DNA from: Scatophagus argus
Taxonomy: Eukaryota > Chordata > Actinopteri > Scatophagidae
Length of the DNA stretch: 64,000 nt
Direction of reading: 5' to 3'
NCBI RefSeq assembly: GCF_020382885.2
Contig: NC_058508.1
Span: 7,680,055 to 7,744,054, forward strand
Of the stretch, positions 54,329-64,000 are shown piece by piece; positions within the stretch are counted from its first letter, which is position 1; every line of letters starts with the position of its first letter. Below the pieces are notes generated by a model. That model searched no databases and was not told the origin of the DNA. It saw only the letters and a list, made by a program, of their open reading frames with translations. Position numbers and translations under genes: made by a program.

Positions 54329-56657
54329 TGCTGAGTTTTACATCTTTCTGTTTTGTGTCCTTTGGTGGTGTATTGTTTATCAGAGCTTTTTGCCGAAATG
54401 TACTAAGAAGTTAGCAGTTAGTTTGTCACTACACTCAAATTCTGTCACATTACACATTTTACTCAAAGTCATTGGTTTTCAGGAATATAAATATAAATGA
54501 GTGAATCTTAAATTATATTATTATTTTTTTTAAAAAAATACATTATTAAACATCTTTGATGATATGAATACATAGCCTGATTGTTACCTGCAATCATCAT
54601 TGAGGTCGAGGTCAGGATTTGCAAAAGAAGTGCAAGAACCTCAAATAATAAACCTAATGCCGTGTGAAATCAGGGATGTAGCAGCAAAACGATCTGCAAA
54701 TTGATGCAGAAGTGAACTTAAACTAAACAGTAACAATTGCAGAGTGAGTGTAAAAAGGGCTGTTAATTTATTGCAGAATCACTACACATATAACTAGCTA
54801 CACACGGATATTCATTTCGATACACATACACAAGAGAAGCTTTGTAACAACAAGTCATGTCTGTTAATGCAGTTGCATGTCGCCCATACATCCTGACATC
54901 CTGACACTGAACAAAGATTAAGCTGTTCCATACAGTGGGATGCTGCCAGGATCTATAGCTGATCTGCTGATGTTCAGGCCGATAAGGGAGTATCTACAAC
55001 AAACTACCTCTGGCCATCAAAGCTATCCTACTATTGTTCCCCCACGCAGAGGAAGCAAGGTTTGTTGTGTTATTGTTGGATGAGGGAGATAGAGTGAGGG
55101 AGCTGGAATAAAGCAGTGTGTGTGTGTGTGTGCGCGTGTGTGTGCGCGCGCGTGTAGCACTACAGTATCTAATTGTTGCATGTGTATGTGAGGTTCTGTC
55201 CGAGTTTCAGTACGTGAACACCGTGTCAGATGTGTGTAGATTGATGAGCGTGTTGTGTATGGCAGAGAGGGGAAGCCATCGGGATACTGTACCTGAGTCA
55301 GAGCGGAAGAGGAGCTTTAACGGTCCTCTGCTCAGCTGAACACGGAACGGTGCAGGAAAACACCTGGGAGCCGAGGGAGAACAAACAAACCCGGACGAGG
55401 GAAGAGGAAGAAGAGGGAGAGGAGAGGCAGGATGAGGAGGGGAATTAAACAGAGTGTGAGAGTGAGAGCAGCTTCTGTCGAAGCCATGTGGAGTCCAGGA
55501 AGAGAAAGAGGAACAAGAGGGTGAAGAGAGAGTTCCGGTTTGCACGCCAGTGCAAATAGCACTCGCAAATAGCATCATTGCTGAACACAAAATAAGTTGG
55601 TTTGAGTGTTAAACTGTCCCTCAGAGTGACAATTGTCAATAAATTTAAAGGAATAAGTTTATATTTTTACAACAGGTTTGCTTGTGTAAGCACACGGGGA
55701 ATCACTACTCATTCATGTTTGTACAATAAAAATAGCTACCACCAGCAGTCAGTTAGCTTATCTCATGTTATCTTGTGTAGGTATGTTATTTAGATATAAG
55801 TTATCCATTTGTGCTCTTTGGAGGTGCTGTTTGGTGATTGTGTTGCCTGACAGAGCTAGGCTAGCTGTTTCCTGTCTCCGGTCTTTCTGCTAAGCTAAGC
55901 TAACTGTAGCCTCTGGACGTCTCATCTAACTCTCAACATGAAGGCAAATAAGCTTATTCCTCAAGATGTCAAACCATTGCTTTCATTCCTTACATACACC
56001 AATGTATGTGTGTATGGAGATTAAATTTGGTTAGAATTGCTACACATTTTCATCTACTGTTCCTCTTTTCTCTCAGTTTGAAATTGCTTATGGTTGAAAA
56101 TAACTCCATCGTCAGGCCTGACAGAGGCAGGCAGTCCTGTGTTTCCACACTCCACTTTTAGCTTTATTACTTGTTTCTCATGTTTTTCTGCATTACAAGC
56201 TCTGCTACTGCTGACGTCGTCATCGGTCAGCGTACAACAAAAGGGAGAAGGCTAATTAGGTAGGATCATCTGAACGGAAGATGGATATCATACCACAAGC
56301 TGGAGGACCTCAGCTGTGTGAGTGTCTTAAAGGTGGGGGGACATGTCGAGTCAGGTGAACACACACACACACAAAATAAAAAAAGGAAAGAAAAATTCAG
56401 ACCACACCGACACAGACTGGCCCAAACAAGGCAGACAGAAGGCCTGCTCTGTTGTGCCTGTCCAGACATCACATCCTTGACACAGTTGTCTGGCTGACAT
56501 GCAGCTGAACTGGGCCACTCCAGAGTTTCTTCCCACTCTGTCTCTGCAGATGGCATTGTTTCCAGACACAATTTTCATTGTATCTGGAGTAGGAGGGGAT
56601 GGAAATCACTGCTACAGCAGACGCCGAGGGGTTTTGTACTCAGCGACCCTCGTCGTC
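54329..56657. other. Intergenic or 5' UTR region of a downstream gene
   Basis: Contains a (GT)n(GC)n tract at 55116-55155 and a purine-rich, less AT-rich segment (55260-55560) that resembles 5' UTR. An interspersed repeat fragment lies near 55855-55980. No coding exon was identified before the candidate at 56658. Confidence 0.35.
55845..55985 (+). repeat. Teleost interspersed repeat fragment (AGCTAAGCTAAC family)
   Basis: GCTAGGCTAGCTGTTTCCTG, CTAAGCTAAGCTAACTGTAG, CATCTAACTCTCAACATGAA and AATAAGCTTATTCC match, in order, a short repeat widespread in percomorph genomes. It has the same orientation as the copy at 20975. Confidence 0.6.
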
Positions 56658-56745
56658 ATGAAGAGTTGCAGGTCTTCTCGCCTGTTGCCCTCCCTCCTCC
56701 TTTGGGGCCCTCCTCTTCCACCCCTCCTACTCCATCTTCTGGGAG
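56658..56745 (+). CDS. Candidate signal-peptide first exon of an unidentified gene
   Basis: The ATG at 56658 opens MKSCRSSRLLPSLLLWGPPL, then PPLLLHLLG, which is a good signal peptide with a basic start and long leucine core. The frame then meets a strong donor (GGGAG|GTAAAG at 56746) in phase 1, the usual phase for signal-peptide exons of Ig-type and other secreted modular proteins. A first exon with a very long intron would explain the empty 7 kb that follows. No partner exon was found in the window, so identity is unknown; an Ig-superfamily cell-surface protein is only a guess. Confidence 0.35.
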
Positions 56746-57057
56746 GTAAAGCCTGGATTTCCCCGTTTCCACTCTCCCTTGCTCTTTAACAGCTAACGCC
56801 TCGCTCTCACCCTTTCATTTAGTACCACTCCTCTCATTTCCTCTCCTCCCCTGTTAAACCATTATGTCCTTTTATTCAAAAAGCTTCCTCCTCCCCTTTT
56901 CCTCTGTGCCTACCTGCTCTGATCACCAAACTTGTCCTCACAGCGTTATATATTGGATAATTACAACAGCAGGCTTTTCCGTTGTTTTTCACTGTGCCAG
57001 TTTTTAGTCTGACCAAAAATCATCAAAATCAGTTTTAAGTTCTATCAGTCACATTTT

Positions 57058-57096
<39 letters not shown>

Positions 57097-58261
57097 GCTT
57101 GTGAGACAGTGTGTCTTCTGTGCTCTTTGTCTCTTCATTTACCTACTGTATGTGTTTTTCTACCTACAATCACCTAGATAGAAACAATGTTTGCTCTTTT
57201 CCTTCTCTCCCCTAACCACCCCCAAATCCGTCGGGTAAGTAATTACGTCTATAATGTAATTATCAGATACGGCAGAGATATTTAAAGCATTTTCGGATGC
57301 AGTTTGGTATTTGCTGAGTGCTCCCTCTGCACCACCTCTGTGCTGTCTGGACCTGTCTGATTGTTCGCTTTGATTACAGGGTCCGCGGCTCAATCAAAGT
57401 ATTAGAACTTCCTACCAAGTGTGTGTGAGATACTGTACGGAGGCAGAGTGTGCAGAGACTGTGTGTGTTTGTTGCAGCTGTGTTAGGCATTAACAGTTGA
57501 ATGTGTGCAGCCATGTGTGTGTGTGTGTGTGTACAGTACATGGGTGTGTACATGTTTGTGCAGTTCATTATACATGTGGCTGTGAATACAGGTGTGCATG
57601 CTCTCTCTGTATGAAAGCCTTCCAAAAATCTGTGTGGAGGACCCGACCTCTGTGTAATTTATGGCACTCTAAGGATTTTCAACTTTGGGTGAGCAGCTGC
57701 ATGGCAAAGCAACAAAGAGAAGCTCTACCAAATTACAAAGATGTCAAGCCTTGGTGTCTTCACATTAATTACTCACCGCCTCCTGACCTTGGATTTTATG
57801 CCTTTTTGGTCTTTAAAGTCTTATTTTCCACTTAATAAACCTAACACAGATTGGTATGGCACACTGAGCTGATTGCAGGTGATAGTTATTAATGAGTAGG
57901 CCTTTGAGTGGACTTTTAAAGCAGAAGCTTCAGTGTTGATGGAGCTTTACCCCGACCTTCCTGCATTATTACTTCTAGTTTTTAAGTTTTGTTTAAAAGT
58001 GGGTATGAGTGTTAGTATGAAGAGTAAAGTTAATAAATTACTATGTACCAGTGAATTTCCTGTGTTATCATATTACAGAAAACATTTCAGAAAGATGTGA
58101 TAATTAAAGATGAATGCAATGGCAGCACAACGGATCAGATGTGGAAAAATGTTATCACTTAAGGCACCTTAAAGAACTCTACAACCTCCACAGTTCCAAC
58201 AGCTAGCTCAGCAGTGATAACGACATTTGTATAGCGATTTTATCTGAAAGGCTTGACAATT

Positions 58262-58412
58262 TGACTCTTATTTATCCATTCACACACACATTCTCACTGG
58301 GCGGCGAGCTGCCATACCAAAGAACACGTTGACATTTTGACTGGAGGAGCTGGGGATCAAAATGCCAACCCTGTGATTAGTGGACAAGCTACCTCCTGAG
58401 CCACAAACAACA
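58262..58412 (+). repeat. Fish SINE-like repeat fragment
   Basis: ATCCATTCACACACACATTC, GGCGGCGAGCTGCCATACCA, GGAGGAGCTGGGGATCAAAA and GATTAGTGGACAAGCTACCT, ending CTGAGCCACA, match in order a common fish repeat. The final block reads as a reversed tRNA-like head. It is diverged and truncated. Confidence 0.55.
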
Positions 58413-59028
58413 ACAGACTTACAGTTGTTACATAGGCTGATAATAGTTGTGGTGTTAGGATGAAATATGTTGGAGATTCAGTGTGACTGTAGTGAATAAA
58501 AACCTCAAACTGACCAATTTTCTAAACCAGCAAGTGTCATTTACTTGCTCAGATGTAAATGTAATTTTCCTTTCCTCCCCCTGCTTGTCCAGATTGATAT
58601 TTTTCAGAACTTATTGGAACCTGCTTTTGTGGATAACAACCTTTTGGGTTTTTTGGCTTCTTAGTTTTATTTTGGTGATATATTTATGCTTGCTATTTCC
58701 TTTGTGAAATCAATTTTCAAATTTGCTGGTATGTGTGTGTCAGTTTCCAGTTTTTCTTATCTGACCCACGTGCCAGTTTATGACAGAGAGAGTAACAATT
58801 TCAATTTTGTCAGTTCATAAATCAGAGAACAATGTCATGTCCTCTGTTCCAGGATGTGAACATGACAAGACGACTGAGGGCCAGAAGCTTAGAAAAGTGA
58901 ACTCATCTCCAGAGGACTGGTGATAGGAATCCTCAATCAGAGACAGCACATGATATAAAGAGTGTGTCTGAAATCGATGTAAAAAGGCTGTGTGGCACAG
59001 TTAATGAAGTCAGGATCAATCAATAAAG

Positions 59029-59029
<1 letters not shown>

Positions 59030-59079
<50 letters not shown>
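59030..59079. repeat. (CA)n microsatellite
   Basis: About 50 bp of uninterrupted CA dinucleotides. Confidence 0.95.
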
Positions 59080-59083
<4 letters not shown>

Positions 59084-59954
59084 TACATGGTTCCTGACTT
59101 CTGAGAGGAATACCAGATGACAGACTATGACACACACAGTACGGCGTCATCAGGAAGCAGCCTTGTAAACAGGAATGACTGGGAGGAGGCTCGGCCACTT
59201 TGCAGAAAATGTTCGTGGAGGCATTTTTAGATTGACCGTTACAAATACACCTGTAATCCTGCTGCCCCCCCACCAATTCTACTTCCCTTTCTATTTTTGC
59301 TATGCGATGAATCTCAGCCGCCTTCTTGTCTGTCTAACACGCTGTCCTCATTTACTCCCTCAGGATCTGATCTTCTCCTTTTCACTCCCTTTGCTCTGCA
59401 GGCAGTCAACATGCTGAAAAGTAAATGAGACAAGTGTGTTAAGACAGCTGGGTAATACAGAACACACCATATTTCTTTTTTCTTTCTGTCCAAACTACAA
59501 ATTGAGTATTCAGTACCTTGCAGGATTTTCTGATGGTCCTGCAGTTGACTTGCTTCTTATGAGGTGGAAATCAATCATTAAATAATTAAGAAAGCATATA
59601 GTCTATAGTTTGCTGTACTGAGCCTTCAGCATGCTACTATACTAAAATGAGCTAATTAGCAGTAAACGCTATGATGCCACATTCACTTCATATTGTTCAG
59701 AGTGAGAAGAAAATCATTATGAGAAGTAAAAAAAAACAAACAAACTTAAAAACCTTCTTGTCAGCCTATTTATTACATTTTCAAGTCAGAAATATGGGAA
59801 ACCATTCTCTCAAACTCGTGGCAACAACAATCACAGACTGTTGGATAAAATCCAATATTAACACTAAAATAATCTATACAATTAGAAACAGTTAGAAACA
59901 GTTTGCTTGTATCTGACTTTGCTTAAAATGGAAGATTCTCCTGATTCTTCCCAT

Positions 59955-60160
59955 TCTGAGGATGTTTGAAGAAGCTGAGGCTGATGGGAAATTTGACCCA
60001 GAGCTATTTTAAAGGTTGTCAGATTGCCAGTGTTATTACAATATCCTGAAGGGAAACGTGAATGTCAGTGGCAGATGTAAAGGCTATCCATCCAGTGGCT
60101 GTTGAGACATTTCACTCTGTGGACTGTTTAACTGACGGACACTGTTGAGAGGCTGTAAAA
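59955..60160 (+). repeat. Teleost interspersed repeat fragment (ATCCATCCA/GTTGAGACATTTCA family)
   Basis: GTTATTACAATATCCTGAAG, GGGAAACGTGAATGTC and CTATCCATCCAGTGGCTGTT, with GAGACATTTCACTCT, appear in the order of a repeat found in thousands of copies in fish genomes. A weaker copy lies at 22225-22350. Confidence 0.55.
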
Positions 60161-63100
60161 ATGGCTATGAACAAAGATGATGCGTATATAATTAACTCTG
60201 ACAATGTTTATGTGTGCCATTTATCCTCCAATGTTTGCGCTGATTCTTGCATTTGTAATTTGACCTTTGAAATTGACTGACCGGTAAGCAAGTGTGCTCA
60301 GTGCTGATAAATCTAGATTATGATGGTCAAGTTGGCACATGTTTGTTTGAGGACCAGACTCGTGCACACTTGAATGGCAGCGTTTCACTAATATAATACT
60401 GGAGTATTTGTTTAAAGATAAGAACAAAGGCTAATGGAGGAAGATTAAATTAAAGGGTGAGTCCATATAAATTAAACAGCTGTTGGCAGTGCAGTGGGCC
60501 CGTGTGGTATTCATTAGAGAAGTCTCTGTACAGTAGAGAGCAGAGACGTCCCTGTGAGCCCGGACAGGGAGGGGAGGCCGGCAGAGGAATGCTGCTGTAT
60601 ACAGTCTGTTGGAGTAGAACAAAACCAGGCATTCCTCATGGAGGTGTTTATACTCTGCAGTGTGGTGTGGTCCATCCTCATTGGATCTGTCAGTGTCACC
60701 GTCAGTGGCATGCTCATCCAACAGAAGTAAAACCCGTGTGGAAAAGAAATGTTGCCAATTTGTGAACAGTTTGCTTTGGTCCTTCACTGGAAAAAGAAAA
60801 TGCATCGTGTTTTTTGACAAAGATTGAAGAAAGAATAAAAAATTAGTTTTTTTTTACACTGACTATGTTAGAATCTAAGCCTTTGAATCTGCCTTCAAAG
60901 AAAGAAATAAGAGATATTAAAAATCTTTTTTATTTTTTAAATTCCCCAAACATCTTTTTAATGTCATGTTTTGTGCACATGCCAACAACAACAACAACAT
61001 CAACAGATTTTTTATTAAATGTAGCATTCAGGTTCTTTCCCCACGATAAACCAGATTACATTTTTTTCCCCTTAGACTTTGTTCTAATATCACATTGCAT
61101 GACAAGCGTCGGCTGTTGTCTTTGATCAATGCAGCCAGAAAACATGCCTCAACCACCACTAATGGTCTTGATTCAGTTTTGATAAAAGTCAAAGCTGTTT
61201 GTAACAGACTACAAGTTCATACAGTATGAGTAGGGTTATTGCACACGCTTAATGGTCTAATGTATGATTTCTCTGCATGTCCATATGTTTGTATATGGAA
61301 TACTAAGCTACTGTTGTTTATGTAACTCCTCGCACTTGATTGAGTTATGTTGGACAAAGCACAACCTGAAGTGCAACGAGAGTTCAGGCTGGTATTGACG
61401 TACAGGATGCAGCCTTAAAGAATTCAAATCAGCTGTGAGAGTTATATGGCTGTAAATTATCCTCTTTTGCAACCTCAGGACTACAGTCATCAGAGGGGCT
61501 GCTGCTGGCTCGGGTCCAGAGGCGCTCTGAGAGACACTGACTCTGTGCGTTCTGCTTAGTAGACATGTAGACATGTACCTCAACATATTTCTACCTACAT
61601 TTTCTGTGGATTTTAATCAGACATTTTATGAATCGAAATTATTTGGAGCAAAAATAAAATTTGTTCGGAACCTGAAGAGTTAGTTCCCAGCTGGCACCTA
61701 AAAATAGTAAGTTTTCCTTGACCTGAAGTTCAAACTCAGGTGGGCATGTCATATCCTACAGGTTGCTGTGCACTGTGCAATGCTCTCTGTTGATGAAACA
61801 TCTTTGATGACGATGGTTCCCCTCCAACCTGGTGGAAATGCAGCTGTTTTGCCAGTCAGCACAACGGTTTCCAAGAATCTGGAACAACGTCGGTTTAAGA
61901 ACATGAGCAGGTTTGGTGGTAAAGGGGCTTCACAGGCTCCCTCTCTCTGTCCGTCTGTGTCTCATTTTCTATACCTTCCTCTCTCTGGCCTTGCTTCACT
62001 AGAGTGCATTCCAATAATTCTTCACTGTCAGGCTCTTGCTCTCTCTCATTCAGACCTATTCGTTAGCTGCTGTTGACAGATCCTTGCTTGAAGACTTTGA
62101 GCTGCTTCGACTCTGTCAAACTGGTCACAGTCATGCTCACCTCATTCCTGCCATGTACCAGGCCTCAGAGCATATTATTGTATAATGAGAACCTTAGACA
62201 CCATTATAAATGTCCCACCTCTGAGTCGTGTTATTACCATTTTAGCACTTGTTGTAACTGTACTAAGAGAGCATTTAGAGTAGTTTATTGCTGAGTAAGT
62301 GTTGTTTTTGCACTTGAGCCTATACCCATGTTTCATCTTTTGATCTGATTCAGCCACATTCCTCCTCGTGGGATTTGGAAACCTGAGAGCCAAGGTGAGT
62401 GGTCACCATCGAGGCTCGAGGGGCCGCGTAATGACTTCCCATTAGTCCATTTGGTCTACATGATCCTCTATTATCTCCAAGACACGCGCTGGAGAGAGTC
62501 TATCCCCATGACTAATTGAGGGTCAATTGTCTCCCCTCTTAACTCTGATGCATGTGACAGCAGAGGAACATGCACCTCTGCACACACACACGTGCACACA
62601 CACACACACACACACACAGACTCATGGTCCCTTTGTACAACACAAATACAGCAGATGCATGTTTTTCATCTAGAAAAGCTGACTCTGTGTGCGTGTGTGT
62701 GTGTGTGTGTGTGGTGGGGTCAAACTATGCGATTACTGCGTCAAATTAACCGCTGAAGCTTTTCAGCCAACTACGGAAGAACGCATGAAATCAAATGCCA
62801 TCATTGTTCAGTGGGAGATTAGTTCAGGGTGCTCTGACCTTCTCCGGATCCTCTGAAAAGCTCTTAAATATTTGAGCGAGTGCTGTCATTTCTCACTCAG
62901 TTGTTTAGCATAGAGGGCCCTCTGTCCTCCGTTCATGGTGAAACTGGTTGTCAGTTTGGGACAGTGTGTGTGTCTGAGCCAATATTTGAGGGGCTGTGAT
63001 ATGTTCCATACAACAGTAGTGTGTGTGTGAATGCTCTTCATGTTCAACTTCTTTGAGCCTGTGAGTTTCTTGTGTGTGCTTTTTGTGTGTTTGTATGCAT

Positions 63101-64000
63101 GCAGATACACTCTTTCATGAGCACACACACACACACACACTAGTGAGGTTTAGGTGCACGTGCATGTGCAGCATTTTTATGGATGTCTCTTATTAAGTTG
63201 TCGCTTCTGCAGAAAATGATGGATGGCCTTCTCTCAATAGGATTGCGGTGAGATGTTAGAGGTGCAGGTGTGTGTGTGTGTTTGTGTGGATATGTGTATG
63301 TGTGTGAGAGAGAGAGAGAAAGTCTGTTACAAAGTGCGACATGACTGCAGGTCTGGGTGGGAAAATCCCTACCTCTAGTCAAGAACCTGCTCCCCCCTTC
63401 TCCTCCTCCGCCTTTTCCCTTTTTACTTAGAAACCAAACACACCACACGCTCATATTTTGGGAGCCACAACATGAGCATAAAATAAAATAAAATGAAATA
63501 TGTTTTGACATGCACAAGATCATAAAATTGGCAACACTGATAGAATAGGTAGAAATGTAGTCAAAAGGCCTTTAAAACCTTTAACTTGATCCCTGTCATC
63601 TTCCCTACCCTACCTGCCAGTATAAAAAAGTAAATATTTGCAATTTATTTACAAGTAAGACTGTCTGTGGAGCTTTAGATTGAAAACCAACAGCAACACG
63701 TTAATGTTTACAAAAAGAGATGACATGCAGTTTCATCATTTCACTTTACATCACCAGTCTTTCCTTGGTGTTGCATTGCTCTGGTATCCCAAGTCACAAC
63801 GTGTGCTACGAGTGGCCTTGTCCAAACGTGCGAATATGAAACGGAGTGTAAATATAGCTCCATAGCTCATGCTGTTTCCTCCATTGACTCTTGTTAGAAA
63901 AACAATGGCATCCTATTATTCTCCGGGCCATGATTGAACTGGAAGAAAAGACTAACTCTGGGGACATTGTTCACTGCGACAGTACACTAGTGTTTCAGAA

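Larger units (their letters stand above)
56760..64000. other. Long stretch without recognised exons (intergenic or large intron)
   Basis: The last 7.2 kb carries (CA)n tracts (57061-57090, 59030-59079, 62590-62620, 63123-63140), two interspersed repeat fragments and many short open frames without domain character. If the exon at 56658 is real, this may be its first intron. Confidence 0.4.

Noticed and set aside
58937-59276. CRISPR-like or tandem array
   Set aside because: The repetition is a plain (CA)n microsatellite with no repeat-spacer structure.
60638-60730. 30-codon hydrophobic ORF (MEVFILCSVVWSILIGSVSV and on)
   Set aside because: It ends in a stop with no donor and no conserved partner; could be chance.
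62362-62395. Possible micro-exon between CTGATTCAG and GTGAGT
   Set aside because: It fits the phase-1 donor at 56745, but such short acceptor-donor pairs occur often by chance and the peptide is uninformative.

Overview
This is nuclear DNA of a teleost fish, most likely a percomorph. The genes are compact and multi-exon with GT-AG introns. The spacers are AT-rich and full of (CA)n, (GA)n and (AAAT)n microsatellites and fish-type interspersed repeats. Protein-coding exons could be read for eight loci, plus three upstream ORFs of known regulatory type. No viral element, CRISPR array, tRNA or rRNA gene was recognised.

Layout: (1) 1-3217 (+) is a long intronless open frame, cut by the window edge. 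It joins an Ntn-hydrolase asparaginase-like domain, two HIT-type domains and a class II asparaginyl-tRNA synthetase/asparagine-synthetase-like domain. (2) 5773-8757 (+) is mief1 (MiD51), with the MIEF1 microprotein ORF in its 5' leader. (3) 12037-16280 (-) is a nine-exon cathepsin D/napsin-type aspartic protease. (4) 20243-24349 (+) is an apolipoprotein-L-like gene with a long proline- and tyrosine-rich N-terminal region. (5) 24824-27319 (+) is atf4 with the classical uORF1/uORF2 arrangement. (6) 31174-34591 (-) is a GIMAP/AIG1-type GTPase with two G domains. (7) 36070-41160 (+) is adsl. (8) 42168-44943 (+) is tmem150b-like. From 45 kb to the end there is no convincing complete gene. There is one plausible signal-peptide first exon (56658-56745, +), an intact SINE with target-site duplications (48574-48930), and other repeat fragments.

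mief1, atf4, adsl and APOL-type genes lie on human 22q12-13, while NAPSA and TMEM150B lie on 19q13, so the block looks like a fish arrangement joining the two. The genes are not an operon and work separately: mitochondrial fission control (mief1), lysosomal proteolysis (aspartic protease), membrane/immune biology (apol-like, GIMAP-like), stress transcription (atf4), purine synthesis (adsl) and autophagy-linked membrane function (tmem150b). Exon boundaries were derived by hand from splice sites, reading phase and remembered homologous proteins. Every gene with more than one coding exon closes in frame from start to stop.
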